64,000 nt of DNA from Siminovitchia thermophila (GCF_016909185.1 NZ_JAFBFH010000006.1:62001-126000), one strand, 5' to 3'; positions 24,826 to 33,451 are shown, counted from the stretch's first letter. Notes: generated by a model not told the origin, from the letters alone. Numbers and translations: made by a program.

Positions 24826-25045
24826 GTGATGACTTTTGGAAAATACTCTCCATTTTTTGAATTGCTCGCCACCTTTGGGAAATACTCTCCACTTTTTCGA
24901 ATTACTTGCCGATTCCAGTAATTCCTCCCCATTTTTTGATTTGCTTTTTTTTTTTTGGGAAATACGCCCACTTTTTTGATTTACCGACGACTTTTGGAGA
25001 TACTGCCCATTTTTTTGATTTACCTTCTACTTTCTATACAAGTAC
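24826..25045 (-). repeat. Degenerate tandem-repeat array, opposite orientation
   Basis: Phrases such as TTTTTTGATTTAC and CTTTTGGGAAATACTCTCCA recur at 35-45 bp intervals. They are the reverse complement of the units in the 3960-4270 array. The remaining gap to 25191 shows no gene. Confidence 0.55.
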
Positions 25046-25191
25046 AACCCTGTTTTTTTAACAGGTTTTTCCTCCCTTTGGTATGTTGGTTCATTCCATT
25101 TGTAATGAGTTCCGCATACAGGAACAATCCACTATTTTGGAAACGCTATCCCGAATATAATGTAGTCAAACAAATGAAGGGATAGAAGAAT

Positions 25192-26418
25192 ATGACAATC
25201 CATAAATATGATGTGGTTGTAGTCGGCGCGGGACCTGTTGGACTTACCGCCGGGTTGGCGCTGCAAAAAAAAGGGATATCTTGTGTGGTGATTGAAGCCA
25301 ACCCTAAAGATCATCCAAGGCCGGGAAGCCGGGCGATTTATTTGCATAGTGCCACTTTAAAGCTGCTGGAGGAAACCTCGAAAGGACTTGGCTTTGAATT
25401 GGCCAGAAACGGAGTGATTTGGCCCGTTAAGCGGACGTTGTACCGTGGGAAAGAAGTATATGTCCGGAATTACGGCATAACGGACAATCAAGATCCGAAT
25501 ACATTGCCGCATTTTACTTCACTTCATCAGCATGAAATTGAAAAGTATATGTATGAAGCGTGTGTGGAAGCAGGGGTACCATTCATTTGGGGAGAATCTG
25601 TTGAGAAATTGGACATTCAAGAGGACGATGTTTATATTACAACTGATTCTGGAAGCAAGTGGAAAGCGAAATACGTGATTGGCTGCGACGGTGCGCGCTC
25701 TGTTGTAAGAGAACAAGCGGGTTTGAAATTTGAAGGTCCCCGAACACATGACACTTTCCTTGTTGTTGATTTGGAGGAAGACGAGAATGATCCGCTGCCG
25801 ATCGAAAGGGTATTTCATTACCAGCATCCGGCAATGGGCTATCGCAATGTGATGCATGTTCCATTCAAAGGCGGCTGGCGAGTTGATTTACAGCTATTAA
25901 AAGGTGACGATGTGGAAGAGTTTACTAGTTTAGAAGGGGTAAAAAGCTGGATTCCCAAAGTGATGGATCCAAAATATGCAGATAGAATTACGTGGGTTTC
26001 GAGTTATCGTTTCCACCAAGTAGTGGCCGATTCTTTTACAGATGATCAGTGCCGAGTGCTTTTAGCCGGTGAAGCGGCTCACTTGTTTGCGCCCTTTGGT
26101 GCGCGGGGATTAAATTCGGGTGTTCCTGATGCATTGATTGCTGTCCGCGGTATTGAAAAAGCGCTGCATGCAGGAAACGAGGAGGAAAGAAGGGAAGCCA
26201 TTTTGACGGCGGCCAATGAAAGGAGAATCGCCGCTAAATGGAACCGGGATGCTTCCACAACCGCTTTACATCATCTGCAGGGAGACTCACCGGAAATGAA
26301 TATGAAAAGGGAACTGGCGGCTTCGCTTGTCTCCATTGTGCCAAGACTGGGCCGCTGGCTTGACGAGGGGCCATATGGACCGAAATTTGGACCTCCTGAA
26401 TTGACAACCAAATATTAA
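25192..26418 (+). CDS. FAD-dependent aromatic monooxygenase (PheA/MhpA-like)
   Basis: 408 aa flavoprotein of the p-hydroxybenzoate hydroxylase class. The FAD dinucleotide motif is VVVGAGPVGLTAG (residues 7-19). The DG motif region is YVIGCDGARSVVREQ, near residue 165. The second FAD motif reads LLAGEAAHLFAPFGARGLN near residue 290, with Glu where the family usually has Asp (GDAAH). It lacks the C-terminal thioredoxin-like domain of the longer phenol hydroxylases. It should hydroxylate a phenolic or aromatic acid; the substrate is unknown. An unknown 180 aa gene follows after 29 bp. Confidence 0.9.
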   Translation: MTIHKYDVVVVGAGPVGLTAGLALQKKGISCVVIEANPKDHPRPGSRAIYLHSATLKLLEETSKGLGFELARNGVIWPVKRTLYRGKEVYVRNYGITDNQDPNTLPHFTSLHQHEIEKYMYEACVEAGVPFIWGESVEKLDIQEDDVYITTDSGSKWKAKYVIGCDGARSVVREQAGLKFEGPRTHDTFLVVDLEEDENDPLPIERVFHYQHPAMGYRNVMHVPFKGGWRVDLQLLKGDDVEEFTSLEGVKSWIPKVMDPKYADRITWVSSYRFHQVVADSFTDDQCRVLLAGEAAHLFAPFGARGLNSGVPDALIAVRGIEKALHAGNEEERREAILTAANERRIAAKWNRDASTTALHHLQGDSPEMNMKRELAASLVSIVPRLGRWLDEGPYGPKFGPPELTTKY

Positions 26419-26447
26419 ATGATACTTATCCAAAAGGAGGATGAAGA

Positions 26448-26990
26448 ATGGCTGTGATGCTCAATCAAGACCAATTCGGGGTGTTGATCAATGATCTTGC
26501 AGACAGGTTATCAAAAATAGAGTGGTATAAAAATGCAGGTAAGTCTCATGAACAAGCTGAAGTATTATTGCGGGATTTTATGAAAAAACTACATGTAACC
26601 GATTATGTGGTCAAGTGGATTTCCAAGGCGGAAGCGGCAGAGACGATCAGCAAACTGCGTTTTGAAGAGAGCCCATTATGGGAAGTGCTGAGCGCGCTTC
26701 CCGATCAGTTTAAAAAGAAAGTGGATGAACGGGGGCAGGGGCAGTTGTTGGAAAAAGCAGTGGACGCATTGCCCGAATTTGTATTCCATGTTGCTTTTAA
26801 AAGGGCTTTTTCCGTCTTTCAAGAAGAAAAGACCGTCCGTTTTTTGACGGGTCATGCCATGTATATCGCCGTATTGATTGCTGCTGCGGAAATAGCCGGA
26901 CAATCGGAATTGTTTTCGCCATTGATGGAGTTGCTTGAGCATGGCCACGTTCCGCTTGGACTGGAAGGAAACGTTATATACTTGTTATAA
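26448..26990 (+). CDS. Hypothetical protein downstream of the flavin monooxygenase
   Basis: 180 aa; no family was recognised. It is mostly helical by composition and has a basic, charged first half. The C-terminal third has a hydrophobic stretch (AMYIAVLIAAAEIAG, about residues 139-153) followed by a short acidic tail. It has no signal peptide and no cysteines. The AAAAGGAGG ribosome site and 29 bp gap place it in one operon with the monooxygenase, so an accessory role there is reasonable, but this is inference. Confidence 0.75.
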   Translation: MAVMLNQDQFGVLINDLADRLSKIEWYKNAGKSHEQAEVLLRDFMKKLHVTDYVVKWISKAEAAETISKLRFEESPLWEVLSALPDQFKKKVDERGQGQLLEKAVDALPEFVFHVAFKRAFSVFQEEKTVRFLTGHAMYIAVLIAAAEIAGQSELFSPLMELLEHGHVPLGLEGNVIYLL

Positions 26991-26994
26991 TAGT

Positions 26995-27031
26995 AAAAAG
27001 CTGTACCGGGAAAATGTCCGGACAGCTTTTT
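26995..27031. terminator. Bidirectional terminator between convergent genes
   Basis: AAAAAGCTGT-A-CCGG pairs with CCGG-ACAGCTTTTT. T tracts on both strands serve the hypothetical gene (+) and the CoA ligase gene (-). Confidence 0.85.
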
Positions 27032-27038
27032 GCGCTTC

Positions 27039-28328
27039 TCATATTGTAATTCTGTTGTTCCGTTGATCCATAACTCGTTTCGCTTTCATGGAAAAGCGGG
27101 GTAACACGCCTGGCTCAACAGCTTCTGTTTCAATGCGAAGCCCAACACGTTCACGCAGCTCGCTTGAAAGCTTCTTTTCAACTCTGTCATCTGTCGTTTC
27201 GAATTGGACTTTGATTTGATCCATGTCTCCGCTTGTATAATAAATAATCCGAAATTCCTTGATTTCCGGATATTCCCGAACGATTGCTTCGATGGAGGAT
27301 GGATAAATATTAATACCGCGAATGACGACCATATCATCGGCGCGGCCGATAATGCCGCCCGGCAAGAATCGAAAATGATTTTTACACGGGCATTTTTCCT
27401 GATGGTTGATCACGACATCCCCTGTTCTGTATCTGATAAGCGGATATCCGTAACGCCCCAAATTGGTTAGTACGAGCTCACCTTTCTCACCATGTTTCAC
27501 AGGTTCACTCGTCTCCATATTCAAAATCTCGACAATAAACTGCGATTCATTCACGTGAATGCCGTTTTGTGTCTGGCATGAATAACCGTAAGCTCCCATT
27601 TCCGTCATACCAACATGGTCATACAACTTTGCTCCCCATGCTGTTTCAATTTGCCTGCGAATCGATGGAACAGATCCACCCGGCTCTCCCGCGGTGATAA
27701 TCGTTTTAATGGATGAGTTTGGAAGATCAAGGTCCATGTCCTCGGCAACTTCGGCTAAATGAAGAGCATAGCTTGGTGTGCAAAGCAAGACAGTTGCATT
27801 ATTTTCCATCATTGTTGCCAATCTTTCTTTCGATGTTTGGCTCCCAGCGCAAATTACAAAAGCTCCAATCTTTTTTGCGGCCTCAAATCCACCCCAAAAA
27901 CCGATAAACGGGCCGAAAGAAAATGCCAGGAAAACGGTATCATTTTTATTAATACCACTTGATCGGAAAACTTCTTCCCAACATGTTTCCCACCATTCCC
28001 AGCTCTCTTTTGTGTCAAGCACTTTGAGTGGCCGTCCGGAAGTACCCGATGTCTGATGGTAGCGCGCATAGCTCTGGATGGGATATGTGTGGTTTTTCCC
28101 GTAAGGAGGAAATTGCGTTTGATCGTCTACCAATTCTTGCTTTGTCGTAAAAGGAAGCTGTAATAAATCATCCATGGAACGAAGAGGTAATGTGATTCCG
28201 GTTAATTTGCTGCGATAAAATTCATTTTCTTTTACAAGAAAAACAAGCATTTGATTGAGTTTGTGTAATTGGTAGCTTTCAAGAGTCGTATGAAATTCAT
28301 AGACAGGATAAGCTGTATGACTGGCCAT
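27039..28328 (-). CDS. PaaK-like aryl-CoA ligase (AMP-forming)
   Basis: 429 aa of the phenylacetate-CoA ligase branch of the adenylate-forming enzymes. The P-loop-like motif is HQTSGTSGRPLKV near residue 97. GMTEMGAYGYSC near residue 245 and YRTGDV near residue 310 follow the family order, and a small C-terminal domain begins RADDMVVIRGINIYP. It activates a carboxylic acid, probably aromatic, to its CoA thioester with ATP. It is monocistronic and convergent with the monooxygenase pair. A TTCC/GGAA palindrome lies 78 bp upstream of the start. Confidence 0.9.
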   Translation of the reverse strand: MASHTAYPVYEFHTTLESYQLHKLNQMLVFLVKENEFYRSKLTGITLPLRSMDDLLQLPFTTKQELVDDQTQFPPYGKNHTYPIQSYARYHQTSGTSGRPLKVLDTKESWEWWETCWEEVFRSSGINKNDTVFLAFSFGPFIGFWGGFEAAKKIGAFVICAGSQTSKERLATMMENNATVLLCTPSYALHLAEVAEDMDLDLPNSSIKTIITAGEPGGSVPSIRRQIETAWGAKLYDHVGMTEMGAYGYSCQTQNGIHVNESQFIVEILNMETSEPVKHGEKGELVLTNLGRYGYPLIRYRTGDVVINHQEKCPCKNHFRFLPGGIIGRADDMVVIRGINIYPSSIEAIVREYPEIKEFRIIYYTSGDMDQIKVQFETTDDRVEKKLSSELRERVGLRIETEAVEPGVLPRFSMKAKRVMDQRNNRITI

Positions 28329-28405
28329 GTTAAAATTCTCCTTTCGTCCGGCATATAAGTCATTAACTTTATGTTATGGATAGAAAGTGCTTTTAAAAAC
28401 TATAT

Positions 28406-28424
28406 AGTTCCTCTATATGGAACT
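28406..28424 (-). promoter_or_regulatory. Palindromic operator candidate upstream of the CoA ligase
   Basis: AGTTCC-TCTATAT-GGAACT is a perfect inverted repeat with 6 bp arms. The type is compatible with IclR-family sites, and an IclR gene lies about 0.9 kb away, but the link is unproven. Confidence 0.4.
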
Positions 28425-28439
28425 TTCGAAAAATTCATC

Positions 28440-29321
28440 ACTTCAAAATATAAACGAGAGGAGGATCTTCCATAGAAAGAGGCTTGGTGGTCGCGAATTT
28501 TTCAGTCGAAAATGATGTTTCCATACGTTCTTTTCTATAGTGCAATCGGTACTGCAGGTGTACTGGTGATGCCATCTTCCTTGGAATAGTTGCGTGGATT
28601 GAAAAGTTGGGGAAAACAATCATTTTATTCCGCTACGTAATGGAGTCTCCTCGACTTCGGAATGGACCACAACAGGAACGATTATAGGCGGAGGTGGGGA
28701 AGGGATGAAGAATTCTGTCAAGGTAAGCAACTTGGCTATGGGTTTCCCGACCTTTTAAGACTGACGATTTATAGAAAATTGGACATAAGCGCTTTAGGGC
28801 GCGATTGCTTGGTCTAGGAACAAAATATCCCTGGGAAGAAAAACAAGCCGTATTTGCGATTTTCATTTCACGCGCTTATTTTACTCTGCTTATTCCAGTG
28901 CTTTTTCATTCAAAGCTGTGTTTACTGGCTGTTGATGATTTTGTCCTTCTTTTATCCGTTCACTGGGCGTTGGTATGATAATGGGACTGTCTTTCCAGAT
29001 ATAGTGACTGTGGTATAAGCAAGTTTTATGGAGGGATGTCGCAATGGCCACGGGATAGAGCGGCTTCGGACGGGGGCTTTTTTTCAAGCTTTCCCGAAGC
29101 GCTGATCGGGCTTTTTTCGATATCGGCATTGGGGGAGGCGCACTTATCGCCGGTGCATGGAAAGGATGATGGAACTTGGAACGATTTACGCCGGCAGTTC
29201 CATCTCTATTTTTACGAGTGCGTCGTCGCATGCGTGGATTGGAATAAAAAATCATCCTCTCGCGCCAACACCGGTCGCACTCTATACGGTGCTCTCTGTT
29301 TATTCCTGACTCAAAAGAAAT
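28440..29321 (+). pseudogene. Decayed region with membrane-protein fragments
   Basis: No intact gene. Hydrophobic stretches occur in several plus-strand frames broken by stops: MMFPYVLFYSAIGTAGVLVM near 28512, GDAIFLGIVAWIEKLGK near 28570, FDIGIGGGALIAGAWKG near 29118 and GTIYAGSSISIFTSASSHA near 29177. Together they suggest an eroded transporter of about 10 TM segments; the family was not recognised. Confidence 0.35.
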
Positions 29322-30089
29322 TTAGCTTTCTTTTTGCCAACCAAAGCATTCGGAAAGTTCGAACGCCTGTTCAATTACGAATGTACTCATACCATTTTCA
29401 TGGGAGGTGGGAATAAGCTGGGTAAAGCCAACGATCGTAATACAGCCAATCATATCGTATTTATAGTCGAGTACTGGAACGCTGAAAGAGGATATCTGCT
29501 TTACGAGTGGTTCAGCCGCATATGAAAAATAATGCTGTTTGATGTTGGGCAGTTCTTCTTCAAGCTGTCGTTTCGACTCAAAGGGCATGTACTCCAGCCC
29601 TTTCTGTTTCCATTCTTTGACGGCGGCTTCATCTTTAAAAGCCAAATAGGCTTTCCCCGCCGATGAAAGAACGGGCAGCCGAGTCCCAATTTGCGCGCCG
29701 ATATTCAGTCCCGGTTGACTGTTCCAAATATTGGCGATGACAGGGCCATCATGTGTCCAAACGGATAATAATGCGGTAAGTTGCAACTCCCGGCTGATCT
29801 TTTTTAAATAGGGGGTCGCCTTCTGAATTAAATCCACACTTCCAATTGCAGCATTTCCAAATTCGATTAATTTACTTCCAAGATGGTATGTTCCCTGGTC
29901 TTTGTCGCGATGCAGCAATCCTGTAATCGTTAATGTGTTTAAGTATTTATGCAAGTTGCTTTTTGTGATGCCCGTCAGCTCCTGAATTTCGGAAAACTTT
30001 AGGGGCCGGTCTTCGCTTACAAATAATTCCAGTATGCCAATCCCTGTTTGCAGTGACTGTATAACAGGGAGTGTTTTCTTTTTTTCCAC
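29322..30089 (-). CDS. IclR-family transcriptional regulator
   Basis: 255 aa with an N-terminal winged helix-turn-helix (LKFSEIQELTGITKSNLHKYLNTL) and a C-terminal IclR effector domain (LNIGAQIGTRLPVLSSAGKAYLA). The GTG at 30089 is taken as the start because AAAAGGAGT lies 9 nt upstream; an ATG at 30125 would add 12 residues without a ribosome site. It diverges from the gentisate operon and is its likely regulator. IclR proteins commonly control aromatic-acid operons with pathway intermediates as effectors. Confidence 0.92.
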   Translation of the reverse strand: MEKKKTLPVIQSLQTGIGILELFVSEDRPLKFSEIQELTGITKSNLHKYLNTLTITGLLHRDKDQGTYHLGSKLIEFGNAAIGSVDLIQKATPYLKKISRELQLTALLSVWTHDGPVIANIWNSQPGLNIGAQIGTRLPVLSSAGKAYLAFKDEAAVKEWKQKGLEYMPFESKRQLEEELPNIKQHYFSYAAEPLVKQISSFSVPVLDYKYDMIGCITIVGFTQLIPTSHENGMSTFVIEQAFELSECFGWQKES

Positions 30090-30167
30090 CCCAAAAACAC
30101 TCCTTTTAACGTTTGAAATTATCATGTCATAATTTTATTCATCTGTCCAACTGTTGTTTTTTCAATA

Positions 30168-30196
30168 TTGACATCTGAAAGCGGATACGATACATT
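30168..30196 (+). promoter_or_regulatory. Sigma-A promoter of the gentisate operon
   Basis: The -35 is TTGACA (30168-30173), the spacer is 17 nt and the -10 is TACATT (30191-30196). It lies 52 bp upstream of the first start codon. Confidence 0.7.
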
Positions 30197-30247
30197 TTAT
30201 TTAAGAGAACAATGTTAACTATAAGTGAATTAAGAGGAGAGGATAAA

Positions 30248-31180
30248 ATGAAGCTGGTCACTTTTACACACAACGGTTTTACAAGAATCGGCGCGGTTGA
30301 AGGGGAACAAGTCATTGATCTGAATGCGGCGTTTCAAGCGAAGTTGCAAGCAGAAGGAAAAATCAGGGCCGAAAAAATTGCAGAAGCCTATATTCCGACT
30401 GATATGGAAGGTTTTCTGCAAGGAGGAGAAGAAAGTCTTGCATTTGCAAAAGAGTCTGTTCAATATGCTTTGAACAATGAAAGCGCTGTGCCGCTTGTTT
30501 TCGGAAAAGGAGATGTAAAAGTAGGGGCTCCTGTAACCAATCCTGGAAAAATGATTTGTGTTGGCCACAACTACCGGGAACACATTTTGGAAATGGGACG
30601 TGAATTACCGACACATCCGGTTGTTTTCGCGAAATTTGCCAATACGATTGTCGGACCGGAAGATCATATTCCATTTTTTCCAATCTCTGAACAGCTTGAC
30701 TATGAAGCTGAATTTGCCTTTGTTGTAGGAAAGCGTGCAAAAAATGTCTCTCAAGAAGAGGCGCTTGAATATGTTGCGGGTTATACCATTGTCAACGACG
30801 TCACATACCGTGACATTCAGCGGCGGACGATTGAATGGCTTCAAGGAAAAGCTGTAGACGGTTCTGCGCCGATGGGGCCTTGGCTTGTTACATCTGATGA
30901 GTTGGCCGACCCTTCCGGACTTGAAATTTCCTTAACGGTTAATGGAGAGGAAAGGCAACGCTCTAATACTGCGAATCTCGTATTTACTGTTCAGCGTCTC
31001 ATAGAGTTTTTATCAGAATTAATGACGCTTGAACCGGGAGATGTCATTTTGACTGGTACACCGGGAGGAGTAGGTGTGGCGAGAGAACCCCAAGCGTTTT
31101 TGAAAGATGGAGATGTCGTTCGTATTGAAGTCGATAAAGTAGGAGTTCTTGAGAACAAAGTAAAAAGAGTGGAGGGATAA
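30248..31180 (+). CDS. Fumarylacetoacetate hydrolase family protein, probable fumarylpyruvate hydrolase
   Basis: 310 aa. After an N-terminal domain of about 100 residues, the FAH core starts at MICVGHNYREHILEMG. The metal ligands are visible as Glu-x-Glu in DYEAEFAFVVG and Asp in VNDVTYRDIQRR, with the active-site Lys in WLQGKAVDGSAP. In the gentisate pathway this fold hydrolyses fumarylpyruvate to fumarate and pyruvate, which fits the gentisate dioxygenase two genes downstream. Its stop overlaps the next start (TAATG). GAGGAGAGGATAAA precedes the ATG at 30248. Confidence 0.93.
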   Translation: MKLVTFTHNGFTRIGAVEGEQVIDLNAAFQAKLQAEGKIRAEKIAEAYIPTDMEGFLQGGEESLAFAKESVQYALNNESAVPLVFGKGDVKVGAPVTNPGKMICVGHNYREHILEMGRELPTHPVVFAKFANTIVGPEDHIPFFPISEQLDYEAEFAFVVGKRAKNVSQEEALEYVAGYTIVNDVTYRDIQRRTIEWLQGKAVDGSAPMGPWLVTSDELADPSGLEISLTVNGEERQRSNTANLVFTVQRLIEFLSELMTLEPGDVILTGTPGGVGVAREPQAFLKDGDVVRIEVDKVGVLENKVKRVEG

Positions 31181-31680
31181 TGGGCATGACCGGAAAAATC
31201 CAACAACAAGCCATTCGTGATGTGGAGAAAGCAATCAATGAGATGGTGAATACGGTAAAAGATCTTTCTGAAGATACGATCCGTTGGAAGCCATCAGCCG
31301 AAGAATGGTCGATTATGCAAGTGATCGCACATGTAGCTGAAGCGATTCCTTTCTGGCTGGGAGAAATTCGTCAAATTATTCAAAGCCCCAAAGATGTGTG
31401 GGGAAGAGACCATACAAATAAGATTCGTTTAGAAGCTGTAGACGAAGCGGCGGTAGATCAGTTGGCAGTTGAAAATGTCATCAAAGATCTAGAGAACATT
31501 CCGGCTCAAACAGAGGAAACGTTAAGTAAATTGACGGATGAACAGCTTCAATTGATCGCGCCAAGCCGCAATCCGAACTTTGACGGAAAACCGGTCCAAT
31601 TTATTATTGACAAATTGATCGTCGGGCATATCCAAGGTCATAATGAACAGATTCAACGCAATTTGTCCAAGATACAATAA
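31180..31680 (+). CDS. DinB-superfamily protein, candidate thiol-dependent maleylpyruvate isomerase
   Basis: 166 aa four-helix DinB fold. The metal triad is present: His51 (MQVIAHVAEA), His150 and His154 (VGHIQGHNEQ). In actinobacteria the mycothiol-dependent maleylpyruvate isomerase belongs to this superfamily, and B. subtilis DinB-type proteins act as bacillithiol S-transferases. Sitting between a fumarylpyruvate-hydrolase-like gene (1 nt overlap) and gentisate dioxygenase, it fills exactly the missing isomerase step (maleylpyruvate to fumarylpyruvate), perhaps with bacillithiol as cofactor. No GST-type isomerase gene is in the operon. The enzymatic assignment is inference. Confidence 0.85.
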   Translation: MGMTGKIQQQAIRDVEKAINEMVNTVKDLSEDTIRWKPSAEEWSIMQVIAHVAEAIPFWLGEIRQIIQSPKDVWGRDHTNKIRLEAVDEAAVDQLAVENVIKDLENIPAQTEETLSKLTDEQLQLIAPSRNPNFDGKPVQFIIDKLIVGHIQGHNEQIQRNLSKIQ

Positions 31681-31694
31681 AGGGGAGAAGGAAA

Positions 31695-32807
31695 ATGGCT
31701 GAAAAAAGTTCGTTTTTTGAAAGCAGTTTAGTCCAGGATTTTAATAAAGACATTGAGCAATATCACCTTGGACCGCTATGGAACGCAATCCCTGATCTGA
31801 TGAAGCATACTCCCGAACCGCATGCGCAAGCATATCTTTGGAAGTATGATCTGCTCCATAAAAAACTAATGGAGGCAACCGAGATTTTTACACCGGACCG
31901 AGGCGGCGAACGGCGTGCGATTTATTTGCAAAACCCTGGATTGAATTACCGCAAGCCTTGGGGATGGGCATCCACGACGCAAACCCTGTATGCGGCAGTT
32001 CAATTGATTTTGCCTGGTGAAGAAGCACCATCCCACCGTCATGTGCAAAATGCTTTAAGATTTGTCATGGAAGGAGAAGGAGCCTACTCCATCGTTCAAG
32101 GAGAGCGCCTGTTCATGGAACGGGGCGACTTTTTAACAACACCAAACGGACTTTGGCACGGGCATGGACACCCTGGTGACAAACCGATGATTTGGATGGA
32201 CTGCCTTGATATTCCAACCATCTACTATCTTGGCGGAACATTTTTTGAGCCTTATCCCGAAAAACTTGAGAAGCCTTCTTTGCCGGATAACTATTCCCAG
32301 CAGCGTTATGAAGGTGGAATGGTCCGTCCGATTGGGGATCGCTATGAGAAAAAAGCGCCGCTCGGAAATTTTAAATGGAAGCATACCGAAGCTGCGCTCC
32401 AAGGTTTGAGCAGATTCGAGCCAGATCCATTTGACGGCTATGCTGTCGAGTATATCAATCCTTCCAACGGAAAAACAGCTTGTCCGACCATTGCCGCCTG
32501 GATGCAAAAGTTGCCGAAAGGATTCCATTCACAGGCACATCGCCATACTCATGCGTCCATTTATCATGTTCATGAAGGTGCTGGTTATACGATCATAAAC
32601 GGTGTCCGTTTTGACTGGGAAAAAGGCGACTACTTCGTTGTTCCAAACTGGGCATGGCATGAGCATGTAGCAGAGAAAGACGCATACCTTTTCCAAACAA
32701 ACGACCTGCCAATCCTGGAGAAATTCGGTCTCGAAAGAAAGCAGGAGCTTGATATGAATAATGGCCATCAGGAAGTGAAATCAGAATTTAAGCCTGTCAT
32801 CGTGTAA
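31695..32807 (+). CDS. gtdA: Gentisate 1,2-dioxygenase (bicupin)
   Basis: 370 aa bicupin. The first cupin has HRH at residues 114-116 with the later LWHGHGHP, consistent with the Fe(II) site. The second cupin has HRHTH (282-286) and WAWHEHV. Length and layout match gentisate/1-hydroxy-2-naphthoate dioxygenases. It opens the gentisate ring between the carboxyl- and hydroxyl-bearing carbons to give maleylpyruvate. It is the last gene of a three-gene operon with the isomerase candidate and the hydrolase. The start has AGGGGAGAAGG upstream. Confidence 0.93.
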   Translation: MAEKSSFFESSLVQDFNKDIEQYHLGPLWNAIPDLMKHTPEPHAQAYLWKYDLLHKKLMEATEIFTPDRGGERRAIYLQNPGLNYRKPWGWASTTQTLYAAVQLILPGEEAPSHRHVQNALRFVMEGEGAYSIVQGERLFMERGDFLTTPNGLWHGHGHPGDKPMIWMDCLDIPTIYYLGGTFFEPYPEKLEKPSLPDNYSQQRYEGGMVRPIGDRYEKKAPLGNFKWKHTEAALQGLSRFEPDPFDGYAVEYINPSNGKTACPTIAAWMQKLPKGFHSQAHRHTHASIYHVHEGAGYTIINGVRFDWEKGDYFVVPNWAWHEHVAEKDAYLFQTNDLPILEKFGLERKQELDMNNGHQEVKSEFKPVIV

Positions 32808-32820
32808 AAATAAATGAAAG

Positions 32821-32857
32821 TCCATTTCCGAGAAAAGCTTTGGAAATGGATTTTTTT
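32821..32857 (+). terminator. Terminator of the gentisate operon
   Basis: TCCATTTCC and GGAAATGGA form a 9 bp stem with a 12 nt loop, followed by seven T. Confidence 0.88.
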
Positions 32858-32950
32858 GAGCGGAAAAAAACGGTGTATATATAGAGAGAAGGAACTCGAC
32901 TTTGTAAGATTGGATTCATTCTTGAGGTGATGTGAACAAAGGAGATAGAT

Positions 32951-33310
32951 TTATATAATCTGGCGCAGTTTGGCAATATCAGCCTCTTGATCAATCGAGC
33001 GCCGTGAAAGCAAGTCCAGTGTGCGTTCGTGTTTTTCTTGGGTTTCTTCCATTCGTTTGACTGCCTCTGATATTTCCATGACAGCCATGTTGATGTGGGG
33101 AATGTCGGCAACATCGGCAATATCTTCTTTTGTCACCATCGTTTGTTTGATGGTTGATATCTCCTCTTTCATCACTTGTTGTTCTGCTTCTAAATGAGAC
33201 ACTCTCATTTCAATTTTCGATATTCTTGTTTCCAACAAGTCAAAACGGCTGTTCATGTTAGATTGTAAATCTTGAATCTTGTCGAGAATTTGCACCATTA
33301 GTTTTTCCAT
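32951..33310 (-). CDS. Small coiled-coil protein of unknown function
   Basis: 119 aa, highly charged, with heptad-like spacing of Leu/Ile/Met through most of its length (LVQILDKIQDLQSNMNSRFD, then SRISKIEMRVSHLEAEQQ). There is no membrane segment. Similar short coiled-coil proteins are scattered in Bacillaceae without an assigned role. AGGTGAAATA precedes the ATG. It lies alone between the gentisate operon and a TRAP operon. Confidence 0.75.
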   Translation of the reverse strand: MEKLMVQILDKIQDLQSNMNSRFDLLETRISKIEMRVSHLEAEQQVMKEEISTIKQTMVTKEDIADVADIPHINMAVMEISEAVKRMEETQEKHERTLDLLSRRSIDQEADIAKLRQII

Positions 33311-33408
33311 TATTTCACCTCATTTCTGTTCCAGTAGTAATACAGCTATTATAGCATCAAACGGTGTGGTTTTATAGAAGGCTTGCGAAAAGGTATGAGG
33401 AACAAATA

Positions 33409-33436
33409 AAGGACCCACCACATAGGAGAGTCCTTG
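33409..33436 (-). terminator. Terminator of the second DctPQM operon
   Basis: On the minus strand AAGGACTCTCC pairs with GGTGGGTCCTT and is followed by TATTTG. Confidence 0.55.
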
Positions 33437-33451
33437 TAAAATCTCTAAATT

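Noticed and set aside
28890-29416. Frames of 120-126 codons on both strands
   Set aside because: Composition is rich in Arg, Pro and Ser with no domain, and they cross an evidently decayed region.
32841-32950. Possible small RNA between the gentisate terminator and the coiled-coil gene
   Set aside because: Only a terminator and A+T-rich sequence are visible; no promoter-terminator pair of its own.
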